Assembly (NCBI GenBank): GCA_013416455.1
Contig: JACCES010000006.1
Span: 124,001 to 188,000 of the forward strand
Length of the DNA stretch: 64,000 nucleotides
Reading direction: 5' to 3'
Origin: Alcaligenaceae bacterium
GTDB taxonomy: Bacteria > Pseudomonadota > Gammaproteobacteria > Burkholderiales > Burkholderiaceae_B
Positions 1-12,754 of the stretch are shown one piece after another (positions within the stretch are counted from its first letter, which is position 1; each line of letters opens with the position of its first letter). Below the pieces are notes generated by a model. That model was given only the letters and a program-made list of their open reading frames with translations. It was not told where the DNA came from and searched no databases. Both the position numbers and the translations under genes were made by a program.

Positions 1-1
1 G

Positions 2-427
2 ACACGGCGCATCTGGATGGAAGGCGCGGGCCAGGCGGTGATTTCGGACACCGTGGGCTTCATCCGCGATCTGCCGCCGACGCTGATCGCGGCTTTCCGG
101 GCCACGCTGGAAGAAACCATCCACGCCGATCTGCTGCTGCATGTGGTGGATGCTTCCAGCCCGCAGCGTGAAGAACAGATCATGGAAGTCGACAAGGTTC
201 TCGAAGATATCGGCGCCGATCGGATCCCTCGCATTCTCGTCTACAACAAAATAGATCGGGCGGGCTATGAGCCGAGGGTCGAGCGTAATGAACATGGTAC
301 GATTGCACGAGTTTTTGTAAGCGCGCTTGCGCGCTCTGGTTTGGACGGTCTGCGTGGGGCGATCGCCGAATCAGCTCAAATCGCGGGAAACAATGCGTTC
401 AATATCGAAAATATTCAACCTGAATGA
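2..427 (+). CDS. hflX: GTPase HflX, C-terminal part (cut by window start)
   Basis: This is the C-terminal 141 residues of the ribosome-associated GTPase HflX; the reading frame is already open at base 2, so the start lies outside the window. Visible G-protein motifs are DTVGF (G3 region) and NKID (G4), followed by an SALA segment that fits G5. HflX binds 50S ribosomal subunits and helps rescue or split stalled ribosomes. The gene ends inside the next gene: its stop lies 35 bases past the hflK start, so the two are probably translationally coupled. The order hflX-hflK-hflC is standard in betaproteobacteria. The family assignment is secure. Confidence 0.95.
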   Translation, partial: TRRIWMEGAGQAVISDTVGFIRDLPPTLIAAFRATLEETIHADLLLHVVDASSPQREEQIMEVDKVLEDIGADRIPRILVYNKIDRAGYEPRVERNEHGTIARVFVSALARSGLDGLRGAIAESAQIAGNNAFNIENIQPE

Positions 428-1712
428 CCCCGGCTGGGGGCGAGGCGGCCGCAACGACGGCGGCCGCAATGAAGACGACTCGTCGCGCCGGCCGCGGAAC
501 GACGGTCCTCCCGATCTCGACGAGGTCTGGCGCGATTTCAACAATCGCATCGGTTCGCTGTTCGGCAACAAGCGCGGCGGGGGCGGCCCGCGCGGTCCAC
601 GCACGAGCGGGGGGGGCGGCATGCCTTCGCTACCCTCGGGTTCGCCCAAGCTGCTGGGCGTGCTGGTGCTCGTCGCCGTGGTCATTTGGGGCCTGAGCGG
701 CTTCATGATCGTGCAGGAAGGCCAGGTTGCCGTTGTCACGCGCTTTGGCCAGTACACCAAGACCTTGCCGCCGGGCCTGCAATGGCGCGTGCCGTATCCG
801 ATCGAAAACCACGAGATGGTCAACATCTCGCAACTGCGTACCTTCGAGGTGGGTTTCCGCGGCACGGCCCGCAACAAGGTGCTGCCCGAATCCCTCATGC
901 TGACCACCGACGAGAACATCATCGATGTCCAGTACGTGGTGCAGTACCGCCTGAATCCCGACGGTGCGCCCGACTACCTGTTCCGCACCAATATGCCGGA
1001 CGAATCCGTTCGCCAGGCCGCCGAAACGGCCATGCGCGAGATCGTCGGCAGGAAGACGATGGACTTCGTGCTCTACGAGGGCCGTACCGAGGTCGCCACC
1101 GAAGTGCACAATCTGGCGCAGAGCATACTCGATCGCTATCGGACCGGCATTCAGATCAGCACCGTGGCCATCCAGAACGTGCAGCCGCCCGAACAGGTGC
1201 AGGCCGCGTTCGATGACGCCGTCAAGGCCGGCCAGGACCGCGAGCGCCAGATCAACGAAGGGAATGCCTACGCCAATCAGGTTCTGCCGCAGGCGCAGGG
1301 CCAGGTGGCCCGCATGCTGCAGGACGCCGAGGGCTACCGGGCCAAGGTGGTGGGCGACGCCGAAGGTAACACCGCGCGCTTCACCAGCATCGAAACCGAG
1401 TTCGCCAAGGCGCCCGAGGTCACTCGCCAGCGCATGTATCTCGCGACCATGCAGCAGATCCTCGAATCCAGCGCCAAGGTCGTGGTGGATGCCGACTCCA
1501 GCAACAACATGCTGTACCTGCCGCTGGACAAAATCATGAGCCAGACCGCGCGCGAGCACCGCAATTCGCCGGGCAGCGGCTCGATCGAGGCCACCACGGG
1601 CGCGGCGGCGGCGGCCACGTCCCAGCCGCGCACGCCGGCGGCCGCTTCATCCGGCAATGCCACAGGCGGCGCCCCGGCGCGCGGTGCCCTGGTCAGCCCG
1701 TATTCCCGCTAG
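393..1712 (+). CDS. hflK: FtsH protease modulator HflK
   Basis: HflK is a membrane SPFH/band-7 protein that assembles with HflC around the FtsH protease in the inner membrane and controls access of membrane substrates. The ATG at 393 gives a 439-residue protein beginning MRSISKIFNLNDPGW, the usual start in this family; the longer open frame to 327 lies inside hflX. Residues 1-85 are hydrophilic and rich in Gly, Arg and Asp. A single membrane segment lies at about 87-107. The SPFH domain follows (about 108-300, with the VVTRFGQYTKT stretch), then a coiled-coil stretch and an Ala/Thr/Pro-rich tail. hflC starts 8 bases after the stop. Confidence 0.95.
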   Translation: MRSISKIFNLNDPGWGRGGRNDGGRNEDDSSRRPRNDGPPDLDEVWRDFNNRIGSLFGNKRGGGGPRGPRTSGGGGMPSLPSGSPKLLGVLVLVAVVIWGLSGFMIVQEGQVAVVTRFGQYTKTLPPGLQWRVPYPIENHEMVNISQLRTFEVGFRGTARNKVLPESLMLTTDENIIDVQYVVQYRLNPDGAPDYLFRTNMPDESVRQAAETAMREIVGRKTMDFVLYEGRTEVATEVHNLAQSILDRYRTGIQISTVAIQNVQPPEQVQAAFDDAVKAGQDRERQINEGNAYANQVLPQAQGQVARMLQDAEGYRAKVVGDAEGNTARFTSIETEFAKAPEVTRQRMYLATMQQILESSAKVVVDADSSNNMLYLPLDKIMSQTAREHRNSPGSGSIEATTGAAAAATSQPRTPAAASSGNATGGAPARGALVSPYSR

Positions 1713-1719
1713 GAGAAAC

Positions 1720-2637
1720 ATGATGCAACGTTTATTTCCTGTGCTGGTGGGCCTGGTCATCGTGCTTGCCGTACTGTCGTCCTGCATGTTCGTCGTGCGC
1801 GAACGCGATGCCGTGCTGCTCTTCGCACTGGGTGAAGTGCGCAAGACCATCACCGAACCCGGGCTGTACTTCAAGCTGCCGCCGCCGTTCCAGACCGTCA
1901 CTCGGCTCGACAAGCGCCTGCAGACCATCGAAACCAGCGACCCCGAGCGCATCCAGACATCCGAAAAGAAGAATCTGCTGATCGATTCCTTCGTGAAGTG
2001 GCGCATCGACGATCCCCGCTTGTTCTACGTCACTTTCGGCGCCAACGACCGTGCCGCGGTCGAGCGCCTGCAGGCCCAGATCCGCGATGCCCTGAACGCT
2101 TCGGTCAACATCCGTACCGTTCAGGCGGTGGTCGCCACCGAGCGCGACGCCATCATGCGCGAGATCCTCAACAACGTGCAGGTCAGAGCACGACCCCTGG
2201 GCGTGGAAGTCGTCGACGTGCGCCTGCGTCGTATCGAGTTCGCGCCCGAGATCTCCGAATCCGTTTATCGGCGCATGGAGGCCGAGCGCAAACAGGAGGC
2301 CAACCGTCTGCGCGCTTCCGGGGCGGCCGACAGCGAACGCATCCGGGCGCAGGCCGACCGCCAGCGTCAGGAAATGCTGGCCGAGGCTTATGCCCAGGCG
2401 CAGTCGGTCATGGGCGAAGGCGAAGGCGTGGCGGCGGGCATCTATGCCAACGCCTATGGCAAGAACCCGAAATTCTACGAGTTCTACCAGAGCCTGGAAT
2501 CCTACCGGGCCGCGTTCAGCGGGCAGGGCGACACACTGGTCCTCAGTCCCAAGTCCGAGTTCTTCAGGTTCTGGGGTTCAGCCGAAGGCGCCAGCGGGCT
2601 GCCGCAGGGCCTCGGCGCCTCGCCGAGCCTTCCCTGA
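1720..2637 (+). CDS. hflC: FtsH protease modulator HflC
   Basis: HflC is the SPFH-domain partner of HflK in the FtsH-HflKC complex. The protein has 305 residues with an N-terminal membrane anchor (about 5-26) followed by the band-7 domain containing VVRERDAVLLFALGEV and a basic, glutamine-rich helix (EAERKQEANRLRASG). The start at 1720 follows an AGGAGAAAC ribosome-binding site; a second ATG directly after it (1723) could also serve. It lies 8 bases downstream of hflK, in the same operon. A rho-independent terminator about 70 bases past its stop closes the hfl operon. Confidence 0.95.
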   Translation: MMQRLFPVLVGLVIVLAVLSSCMFVVRERDAVLLFALGEVRKTITEPGLYFKLPPPFQTVTRLDKRLQTIETSDPERIQTSEKKNLLIDSFVKWRIDDPRLFYVTFGANDRAAVERLQAQIRDALNASVNIRTVQAVVATERDAIMREILNNVQVRARPLGVEVVDVRLRRIEFAPEISESVYRRMEAERKQEANRLRASGAADSERIRAQADRQRQEMLAEAYAQAQSVMGEGEGVAAGIYANAYGKNPKFYEFYQSLESYRAAFSGQGDTLVLSPKSEFFRFWGSAEGASGLPQGLGASPSLP

Positions 2638-2647
2638 ACGGGCGCTT

Positions 2648-2675
2648 TTGCACGGAACGCACCATGGTTTACAAT
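2648..2675 (+). promoter_or_regulatory. Predicted sigma-70 promoter upstream of hisZ
   Basis: TTGCAC (2648-2653) and TACAAT (2670-2675) are separated by 16 bases, a good match to a vegetative promoter. It points toward hisZ, but the hairpin terminator at 2706-2743 lies only about 25 bases past the likely transcription start. Transcripts from this promoter may therefore be attenuated or end as a short RNA. Motif match only. Confidence 0.5.
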
Positions 2676-2705
2676 AGCGTGTAAGTTTCGATTACTTTGT
2701 TTCCG

Positions 2706-2743
2706 CGAGCGACTTGCGGGCTTACGCCCCGGGTCGCTTTTTG
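2706..2743 (+). terminator. Rho-independent terminator after hflC
   Basis: AGCGAC (2708-2713) pairs with GTCGCT (2733-2738). An inner GGGC/GCCC pair strengthens the stem, and a run of five T follows directly. It would end transcription of the hfl operon before hisZ. Confidence 0.8.
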
Positions 2744-2781
2744 TTTGGCACCCGCCTGTCCAACGATCACACTCAGGACCG

Positions 2782-3948
2782 ATGATGACCAAATGGCTGC
2801 TGCCGGAAAGCCTGGCAGACATCCTTCCCGCAGAAGCGCGGCGCATTGAAGAACTGCGCCGCAAGCTGCTGGATTTCTACCGGGTTTATGGCTTCGAACT
2901 GGTCATGCCCCCGCTCGTGGAATACCTCGACTCCCTGCTGACCGGCCATGGGCATGACCTGTCCCTGCGCACCAGCAAGCTGGTCGACCAGCTTTCCGGG
3001 CGCACGCTGGGCGTGCGTGCCGACATGACGCCGCAGGTTGCGCGCATCGATGCCCACTTGCTGAACCGCGAAGGCGTCACCCGCCTGTGCTACTGCGGCT
3101 CGGTATTGCATGCCCGGCCGATGGGCCTGTTCTCGGATCGCGAACTCCTGCAGATCGGCGCTGAAATTTTCGGCCACGCCGGCGTCGAGGCCGACATCCA
3201 GGTCATCGAGCTCGCGCTGGAAAGCGTGCGCCTGGCCGGCGTCGGCAACCTGCGCCTGGATCTCAACCATCCTGGCGTCCTGCGCGCCATCATCGAGGCC
3301 GATCCCGCCCTGTCCGACATCTCGGAAGACATTGCCGATCTCCTGGCCACCAAGGATGTTCCCGGCCTGCGCGCGCTGGGCGCGTCCAGCGCCGGCCTGC
3401 GTCCGGGCAGTCTGCAGGCGCTCATCGATCTCGCCGGTCTGTACGGCGGGCCCGAGGTCCTGGCGCGCGCGCGCGAAGTTCTGCCCCGGCTGCCGGCGGT
3501 GGGCCAGGCGCTCGACGACCTGGAACGGCTCACGGGTTTTCTGGCGGGCTATGAAGTCGGTTTCGATTTTGCCGATGTCCGCTCGGGCTATGGATACCAT
3601 TCCGGCATCGTGTTCGCAATCTATGCCGAGGGCTGGCGCGATACCCTGGTGCGGGGCGGGCGCTACGACGGCGTCGGGAAGGCATTCGGGCGCGCGCGCC
3701 CGGCCACGGGCTTCAGCCTGGATCTCCGGGCGCTGTCGGGCGGGCTGGCGCCGGCCGAACCCGCGAAGGCAGTGCGCGCGCCCTGGGGCTGCGAACCCGC
3801 GCTGTCGGCGGCATTGCGCGAACTACGCGCCGGCGGCGCTATCGTGGTGCAGGTGCTTCCCGGGCAGGAACCCAGTCTGGACGAATTCGTGTTCGATCGC
3901 GAACTCGTCCAAGAGGGCAATGAATGGAAGGTGAGGGCGATTCAATAG
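2782..3948 (+). CDS. hisZ: ATP phosphoribosyltransferase regulatory subunit HisZ
   Basis: HisZ is a paralogue of histidyl-tRNA synthetase that lacks aminoacylation activity and forms the regulatory part of the short-form HisG enzyme, the first step of histidine synthesis. The protein has 388 residues. It contains the class II synthetase-like core ([15 protein letters not shown], motif 2 region; [18 protein letters not shown]; the RGGRYDGVG segment) and no anticodon-binding domain. Two adjacent ATG codons (2782, 2785) are possible starts behind an AGGA. The hflC-hisZ-purA order is common in betaproteobacteria; hisG is not in the window. Confidence 0.93.
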   Translation: MMTKWLLPESLADILPAEARRIEELRRKLLDFYRVYGFELVMPPLVEYLDSLLTGHGHDLSLRTSKLVDQLSGRTLGVRADMTPQVARIDAHLLNREGVTRLCYCGSVLHARPMGLFSDRELLQIGAEIFGHAGVEADIQVIELALESVRLAGVGNLRLDLNHPGVLRAIIEADPALSDISEDIADLLATKDVPGLRALGASSAGLRPGSLQALIDLAGLYGGPEVLARAREVLPRLPAVGQALDDLERLTGFLAGYEVGFDFADVRSGYGYHSGIVFAIYAEGWRDTLVRGGRYDGVGKAFGRARPATGFSLDLRALSGGLAPAEPAKAVRAPWGCEPALSAALRELRAGGAIVVQVLPGQEPSLDEFVFDRELVQEGNEWKVRAIQ

Positions 3949-5334
<1,386 letters not shown>

Positions 5335-5349
5335 AACCGGGAAACACAC

Positions 5350-5889
5350 ATGAACCTGCCAGCCAACACGGATCGCGACCATTGGGTGTCCTGGGACCAA
5401 TATCATGAGCTGATCGAGCGGCTCGCGCTCATCGTTCACGAGTCGGGCTGGAAATTCGACAAGATCCTGTGTCTGGCCCGCGGCGGTGTGCGTGTGGGCG
5501 ACGTGCTTTCGCGCATCTACGATGTGCCGCTGGGGATCCTGGCCACCAGCAGCTACCGCGAAGCCGCCGGCACCGTGCAGGGGCAGCTCGACATCGCCCA
5601 GTTCATCACCATCACGCGCGGCACGCTCGACGGGCGGGTACTGCTGGTCGACGATATGGTCGATACCGGGCTGACCTTCAGCCGGGTACGCGATCATCTG
5701 GTGCGCCAGTGTCCCGGAATCCAGGAATTGCGCACGGCGGTGCTGTGGTGGAAGGGGCATTCGCAGGCCACGCCCGACTATTTCGTGGAACAGCTGCCCA
5801 CCAACCCCTGGATCCATCAGCCCTTCGAAGACTACGACAGCATACGTCCGCATCAGCTGGAATCCTGGCTGCGCAAGGGTACCCGATGA
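5350..5889 (+). CDS. Phosphoribosyltransferase (purine salvage type)
   Basis: A 179-residue type I phosphoribosyltransferase. The PRPP-binding loop is visible as VLLVDDMVDTGLT (about residues 97-109), with an upstream LARGGVRVGDVLSR segment that fits the pyrophosphate loop. Such proteins join a purine base and PRPP. The close relatives next to purA in this bacterial group are usually annotated only as phosphoribosyltransferase, so the exact base (xanthine, guanine or hypoxanthine) is not assigned. It starts 15 bases after purA and is probably co-transcribed with it. Confidence 0.85.
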   Translation: MNLPANTDRDHWVSWDQYHELIERLALIVHESGWKFDKILCLARGGVRVGDVLSRIYDVPLGILATSSYREAAGTVQGQLDIAQFITITRGTLDGRVLLVDDMVDTGLTFSRVRDHLVRQCPGIQELRTAVLWWKGHSQATPDYFVEQLPTNPWIHQPFEDYDSIRPHQLESWLRKGTR

Positions 5890-5923
5890 GTGGGGGCGAG
5901 GAAACGGGTCGGCATCGGAAACA

Positions 5924-5953
5924 TTGACTTCTTGCTTCAGAATGGGCTAGAAT
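5924..5953 (+). promoter_or_regulatory. Predicted promoter of rpsU-dnaG
   Basis: TTGACT (5924-5929) and TAGAAT (5948-5953) are 18 bases apart. The likely start lies about 45 bases upstream of the rpsU start codon, in an AT-rich patch unlike the surrounding DNA. Confidence 0.65.
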
Positions 5954-6005
5954 TTATAGTTATCCCATTTGTGTCTTTCATTTAATTTACAAGGCTCAGG
6001 AATAC

Positions 6006-6218
6006 ATGCCTATCGTTCGTCTGAAGGAAAACGAGCCGTTTGAAGCCGCTTTGCGCCGCTTCAAGCGCACCATCGAGAAGACCGGTCTCTTGACCGAGCT
6101 GCGTTCGCGCGAGTTCTACGAAAAGCCCACGGCTGAACGCAAGCGCAAGCACGCCGCGGCGGTCAAGCGTCACTACAAGCGCATCCGCAGCCAACAACTG
6201 CCCCCGCGTCTGTATTGA
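6006..6218 (+). CDS. rpsU: 30S ribosomal protein bS21
   Basis: The 70-residue, very basic protein begins [19 protein letters not shown] and ends [10 protein letters not shown], a complete bS21. It takes part in early translation initiation on the small subunit. An AGGCTCAGGA stretch serves as ribosome-binding site. The stop codon (6216-6218) is directly followed by the TTG start of dnaG, which preserves the classical rpsU-dnaG-rpoD macromolecular-synthesis order. Confidence 0.97.
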   Translation: MPIVRLKENEPFEAALRRFKRTIEKTGLLTELRSREFYEKPTAERKRKHAAAVKRHYKRIRSQQLPPRLY

Positions 6219-8228
6219 TTGATACCAGAATCCTTCATACAGGATCTTCTCGCTCGTGTCGACGTCGTGGATGTCGTCGGGCGATACGTGCAGCTGCGCA
6301 AGGGTGGAGCCAACCTGCTTGGACTCTGCCCCTTCCATAAAGAAAAATCGCCTTCGTTCACCGTCAGTCCCACCAAGCAGTTCTATCACTGTTTCGGTTG
6401 CGGCGCTCACGGAACGGCCATTACCTTCCTGATCGAACATACCGGGGCCAGCTTCCCGGAAGCCGTGCGCACGCTCGCCGGCGGCATCGGCATGACCGTG
6501 CCCGAGGCGCCGCGCTCGCCCAGGCAGCGCCAGCTCGACCGGGAACGCAAGCAGGAAGTGTCGCGGCACGAACAGGTGCTCGAAACCGCCCGGCGCCACT
6601 ATCTTGCCGGGCTGAAGGGCTCCGCCCAGGCCATCGACTATCTGAAGTCGCGCGGGCTCAGCGGCGAAATCGCCGCCAGGTTCGGCCTGGGCTGGTCCGG
6701 GGACGACAGGCGCGGGCTGGCCGCCGTGTTTACCGATTATGAAGACCCCATGCTGGTCGAATGCGGCCTGGTGATCGAAGCCGAGGACGGCCGGCGCTAT
6801 GACCGTTTCCGCGAGCGCGTCATGTTTCCGATCCGCAATGCCCGTGGCAAGCTGGTCGGGTTCGGGGGGCGCATCATCGGCAAGGGCGAACCCAAGTACC
6901 TGAACTCTCCCGAAACGCCGCTTTTCTCCAAAGGCCGTGAACTGTACGGCTTGTGGGAATCGCGGGCGGGCATCCGGCGCGAAGACTGCGTGCTGGTGGT
7001 CGAGGGCTACATGGACGTCGTCGGTCTGGCCCAGCATGGCATGGACAATGCGGTGGCGACGCTGGGCACGGCGACCACGGCTGAACATGTGCAGAAGCTG
7101 CTGCGCGCCAGCCACAAGGTCGTGTTCAGCTTCGACGGCGACCAGGCCGGCAGGCGGGCCGCGTGGCGTGCCCTGCAGGCGTGCCTGCCGCAAATGCGCG
7201 ATGACGTATCGCTGCGATTCCTGTTCCTGCCGGCCGAGCATGATCCGGATTCCTACATCCGGGCCTATGGCGACAAGGCCTTCCGGGCCACGATGGACGA
7301 AGCGGTTTCGCTATCGCGCTTCATGCTCGACGAGCTGGCGTCGCACCATCGTCTGGATGAAGCCGAAGGCCGCGCCGCCTGCGTGCACGAAGCCGTGCCG
7401 CTGCTGGCCGGTCTGCCGCAGAACGCTTATCGCCTGCAGCTCGAACGGGAATTCGCGCGCCTGGTACTGCTGACCCCCGAAGAACTGGGCGGCCTGCTGG
7501 AACGGGCGCGCGCGCAGCAACGCCACAGCGAAGCAGCGAGGGCGGCGGGCGCGGCGCGGGCCGAAGGCCGTTCCTTCGCTGCGGCGGGCTCTGGCCCCGA
7601 AGGCGGGACACGCGACGCCGTCCGCATGCCGGGGCCCACCCATGAACCCGTCCCGGACGCCTGGGAAACCGGCGCGGACGATTCCTGGATGGCTCCGCCC
7701 TACGATGAGCCGGCTCCGTCCGGCTTTCCGGCCATGCCTGCCAGCGGGCGCCAGGGGCGACGATCCGTCGCGCGTGGCGGCGGCACCCGCCATAGTGTCA
7801 CGCCCATGGCCAAGCAATTGCTGCGCTTGCTGATCGCGCATCCGCGGCTGGTGGACGGCCTTGGTGATCAGCAGCTTGAAATTCTCGAACGGGGCCCCCA
7901 TCTAATGCTTGTGCGCGAACTGATCGCGCTTGCCGCGGCCAGCGGCGCCCGCCACGCCGGGGCGCTGTTGCAGGCGGCGGAACCTGGTTCCGATCTGGAG
8001 CAGGTGCTGTCCGGGCTTGGGCCACAAGTGCTGGCCGAAGAAGACCTGCCTGATCCGCAGGCCGAATGGAACGACGCCCTGAGACGCATCGAGCTCGACA
8101 TGATCAAGGCCGAACAAACCGAGCTGGCGCAGGCGGGTCTAAAGGACACCGCGGCCCAGCGGCGGTATCAGGATTTGAATCGCCGCCGTATTCTTCTGGA
8201 AACTGGCGGTGTTCGCAAACTATTGTAA
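6219..8228 (+). CDS. dnaG: DNA primase
   Basis: DnaG makes RNA primers at the replication fork. The 669-residue protein shows the N-terminal zinc ribbon (CPFH at about 41-44, CFGCG near 65), the TOPRIM domain (VLVVEGYMDVV at about 256-266 and FDGDQAGRRA near 305) and a poorly conserved linker before the C-terminal DnaB-binding region. The conserved start IPESFIQDLLARVDVV is only in frame with a TTG codon at 6219, immediately after the rpsU stop, with no intergenic base. Translation probably depends on ribosomes finishing rpsU. Confidence 0.95.
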   Translation: MIPESFIQDLLARVDVVDVVGRYVQLRKGGANLLGLCPFHKEKSPSFTVSPTKQFYHCFGCGAHGTAITFLIEHTGASFPEAVRTLAGGIGMTVPEAPRSPRQRQLDRERKQEVSRHEQVLETARRHYLAGLKGSAQAIDYLKSRGLSGEIAARFGLGWSGDDRRGLAAVFTDYEDPMLVECGLVIEAEDGRRYDRFRERVMFPIRNARGKLVGFGGRIIGKGEPKYLNSPETPLFSKGRELYGLWESRAGIRREDCVLVVEGYMDVVGLAQHGMDNAVATLGTATTAEHVQKLLRASHKVVFSFDGDQAGRRAAWRALQACLPQMRDDVSLRFLFLPAEHDPDSYIRAYGDKAFRATMDEAVSLSRFMLDELASHHRLDEAEGRAACVHEAVPLLAGLPQNAYRLQLEREFARLVLLTPEELGGLLERARAQQRHSEAARAAGAARAEGRSFAAAGSGPEGGTRDAVRMPGPTHEPVPDAWETGADDSWMAPPYDEPAPSGFPAMPASGRQGRRSVARGGGTRHSVTPMAKQLLRLLIAHPRLVDGLGDQQLEILERGPHLMLVRELIALAAASGARHAGALLQAAEPGSDLEQVLSGLGPQVLAEEDLPDPQAEWNDALRRIELDMIKAEQTELAQAGLKDTAAQRRYQDLNRRRILLETGGVRKLL

Positions 8229-8267
8229 AATGGAACGTTTCTCGGCGCAGACGCTCATGCTCTGCGC
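8226..8267 (+). promoter_or_regulatory. Possible rpoD promoter -10 and leader hairpin
   Basis: TAAAAT (8226-8231) overlaps the dnaG stop codon and resembles a -10 box; no convincing -35 is visible. A perfect 7-bp stem follows, GCGCAGA (8245-8251) with TCTGCGC (8261-8267), which would lie at the very 5' end of the rpoD messenger. A second small hairpin (ACGAG/CTCGT) lies near 8289-8306. This is motif evidence only. Confidence 0.4.
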
Positions 8268-8342
8268 AAACTTCCTTCCTTTCGAAGCAACGAGTGGTGG
8301 CCTCGTGCCCTTCCTGTGTTTTTGCGTCTACGGAAAGCGACT

Positions 8343-10610
<2,268 letters not shown>

Positions 10611-10642
10611 CGGGTTTGCGCCGCATACGGCTGATCCATTGA

Positions 10643-10673
10643 GCCCCGGCCGCTTCGGTTGCCGGGGCTTTTC
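10643..10673 (+). terminator. Rho-independent terminator after rpoD
   Basis: GCCCCGGC (10643-10650) pairs perfectly with GCCGGGGC (10661-10668) around a 10-base loop, followed by TTTT. Confidence 0.85.
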
Positions 10674-10735
10674 AATGGGAAGGGCGGCCTGATCCGCTAC
10701 ACTGCCATGATCCAGCCATTCAAAGGATGCGAGCA

Positions 10736-11548
10736 ATGACCACGCGCCCGGGCGCCAGCCCCGTTCATCAGCACCGGACGTCCATCGATCTGAACTGCGA
10801 CATGGGTGAAAGCTTCGGGCCCTGGGTCATGGGCCAGGATGCCGACATCCTGCCTTTCGTCAGTTCCGCCAATATCGCCTGCGGTTTTCATGCGGGCGAC
10901 CCCGGCACCATGAGAAGGACGGTCGCCGCCGCGATCGGCAGCGGCGTTGCCATCGGCGCGCACCCGGGCCTGCCGGACTTGGCCGGCTTCGGCCGGCGCA
11001 ACATGGACATCACTCCGCAGCAGGCCTACGATCTGGTGGTGGTCCAGCTGGGCGCGCTGGCCGCCACCGCGGCCAGCCAGGGCGGCCGTCTGCATCACGT
11101 GAAGGCGCACGGCGCGCTTTACAACATGGCGGTGCGCGACCCGGCGCTGGCCCGGGCGCTGGCCCAGGCCGTGCATGACATCGATGCCTCGCTGCTCTTC
11201 TACGCGCTGGCCTCCAGCGGCATGGCCCGGGTCGCATCCGAAGTCGGGCTGACGGTTGCCCACGAAGTGTTTGCCGACCGCAGTTATCAGCCCGATGGCA
11301 GTCTGACGCCGCGCAGCCGTCCCGACGCCATGATCGACGACCTCCAGGCATCCATCCGCCAGGTCCTGCGCATGGTCACGGAAGGGCGTGTCACAGCGGT
11401 GGACGGCAGCGATGTCGAGGTCAGGGCCGATACGCTGTGCATTCATGGCGATCAGCCGGGGGCGGTGGTATTCGCCCGCGGCATCCGGGCTGCGCTCGAA
11501 GAAGCCGGTATCGGGGTCAGGGCGGGTCTGCCGGCATCCCGGCAATGA
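10736..11548 (+). CDS. pxpA: 5-oxoprolinase subunit A (LamB/YcsF family)
   Basis: PxpA works with the PxpB/PxpC pair in ATP-dependent hydrolysis of 5-oxoproline to glutamate. The family signature is clear: IDLNCDMGESFG near the start, then NIACGFHAGDP, GAHPGLPD and KAHGALYN. I chose the ATG at 10736 (270 residues) because an AAAGGA lies 8 bases upstream; the ATG at 10727 overlaps that site. pxpB and pxpC are not in the window. The gene converges with a BenE-type permease gene 18 bases away. Confidence 0.9.
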   Translation: MTTRPGASPVHQHRTSIDLNCDMGESFGPWVMGQDADILPFVSSANIACGFHAGDPGTMRRTVAAAIGSGVAIGAHPGLPDLAGFGRRNMDITPQQAYDLVVVQLGALAATAASQGGRLHHVKAHGALYNMAVRDPALARALAQAVHDIDASLLFYALASSGMARVASEVGLTVAHEVFADRSYQPDGSLTPRSRPDAMIDDLQASIRQVLRMVTEGRVTAVDGSDVEVRADTLCIHGDQPGAVVFARGIRAALEEAGIGVRAGLPASRQ

Positions 11549-11566
11549 ACGGCGGGGGCGGCCCCC

Positions 11567-12754
11567 TCAGTGTCTGCGAGGCTTCAGGGCATGCACCAGC
11601 AGGCCCAGCGCCAGCCCCCAGAAGGCGCTGCCGATGCCGAACAGGCTCAGGCCGGAGGCCGTACATAGAAAAGTAACGATGGCGGCGTCGCGGCCGGCTT
11701 CATCGCCCAGCGCCCCCGACAGGCTGTTGGCGATGGTCCCCAATAGCGCGATGCCCGCGATGGCCGCCACCAGTTCGACCGGGAAGGCGGTGAACAGGCT
11801 GACCACGGTGGCGCCGAAAATGCCCGTGGCCAGGTAGAAGACCCCCGCCCATACCGCGGCCATGTAGCGGCGAGCAGGGTCCGGATCCGCATCGCGGCTC
11901 ATGCAGATGGCGGCCGTGATGGCGGCCAGATTGAACGAGAACCCGCCGAACACCCCCAGCGCCAGCCCAGTGAAGCCCGTCCAGCCTATCAGCGGACTGG
12001 CCGGTGTCGAATAGCCGTTGGCGCGCAGTACGGCGAGCCCGGGCACGTTCTGCGAAGTCATGCTGACGATGAACAGGGGCACGGCCACACCGATGAAGGC
12101 CTGCCACGAGAACTGCGGCGCCATGAATACCGGGACGGCGGGCGTCCAGTCAAGGGCGTCGAGGCGCAGCAGACCCATGAGCGCCGCGCAAGCGATGCCG
12201 GCCGCCAGCGCCATGGGCACCGTGTAGCGCGGCAGCAGCAGGCGCGCCAGCAGCCAGGCGGCCATCATGGCCGCGATCAGCAGCGGCTGCGTCTGCATGG
12301 AAAGAAAGGCATCCATGCCGAAGCGCACCAGTATGCCGGCCAGCATGGCGGCGGCCAAGTGGCGCGGCACCACGCTCATCAGCCGCTGGAAGCCGCCGCT
12401 GGCGCCGGCCACCGTAATCAGGGCGGAAGCGGCCAGAAACACGCCGATGGCCTGGTTCATGCTCAGGCCCTCCAGGCCGGTGACCAGCAATGCCGCGCCG
12501 GGTGTCGACCACGCGGTCAGGATGGGCGTGCGGAAGTAAAGAGACAGGCCGATGCAGCTTGCACCCATGCCGATCCCCAGCGCCCACATCCATGAGGCGA
12601 GTTCGGCCGCGGTGGCGCCGGCCGCCGTGGCGGCCTGAAAGATGATGGCGACCGAACTTGTGTAGCCAACCAGCACGGCGACGAAGCCCGCGGCCAGATG
12701 CGAGACGGCAAAGGGAGGGCGTAGCGGAGCGGGAGCTGCGGAAGGCGTGCCCAT
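11567..12754 (-). CDS. BenE-type benzoate/H+ symporter family membrane protein
   Basis: A 395-residue integral membrane protein with about 11-12 hydrophobic segments, matching the BenE family of proton-coupled permeases. Recognisable stretches are FAVSHLAAGFVAVLVGYTSS, LYFRTPILTAWSTPGAALL and FGGFSFNLAAITAAICMS. The start is placed at 12754 (MGTPSAAPAPLRPPF) because the longer frame upstream is not hydrophobic or family-like. The true substrate is uncertain; no benzoate pathway genes are adjacent. Confidence 0.85.
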   Translation of the reverse strand: MGTPSAAPAPLRPPFAVSHLAAGFVAVLVGYTSSVAIIFQAATAAGATAAELASWMWALGIGMGASCIGLSLYFRTPILTAWSTPGAALLVTGLEGLSMNQAIGVFLAASALITVAGASGGFQRLMSVVPRHLAAAMLAGILVRFGMDAFLSMQTQPLLIAAMMAAWLLARLLLPRYTVPMALAAGIACAALMGLLRLDALDWTPAVPVFMAPQFSWQAFIGVAVPLFIVSMTSQNVPGLAVLRANGYSTPASPLIGWTGFTGLALGVFGGFSFNLAAITAAICMSRDADPDPARRYMAAVWAGVFYLATGIFGATVVSLFTAFPVELVAAIAGIALLGTIANSLSGALGDEAGRDAAIVTFLCTASGLSLFGIGSAFWGLALGLLVHALKPRRH

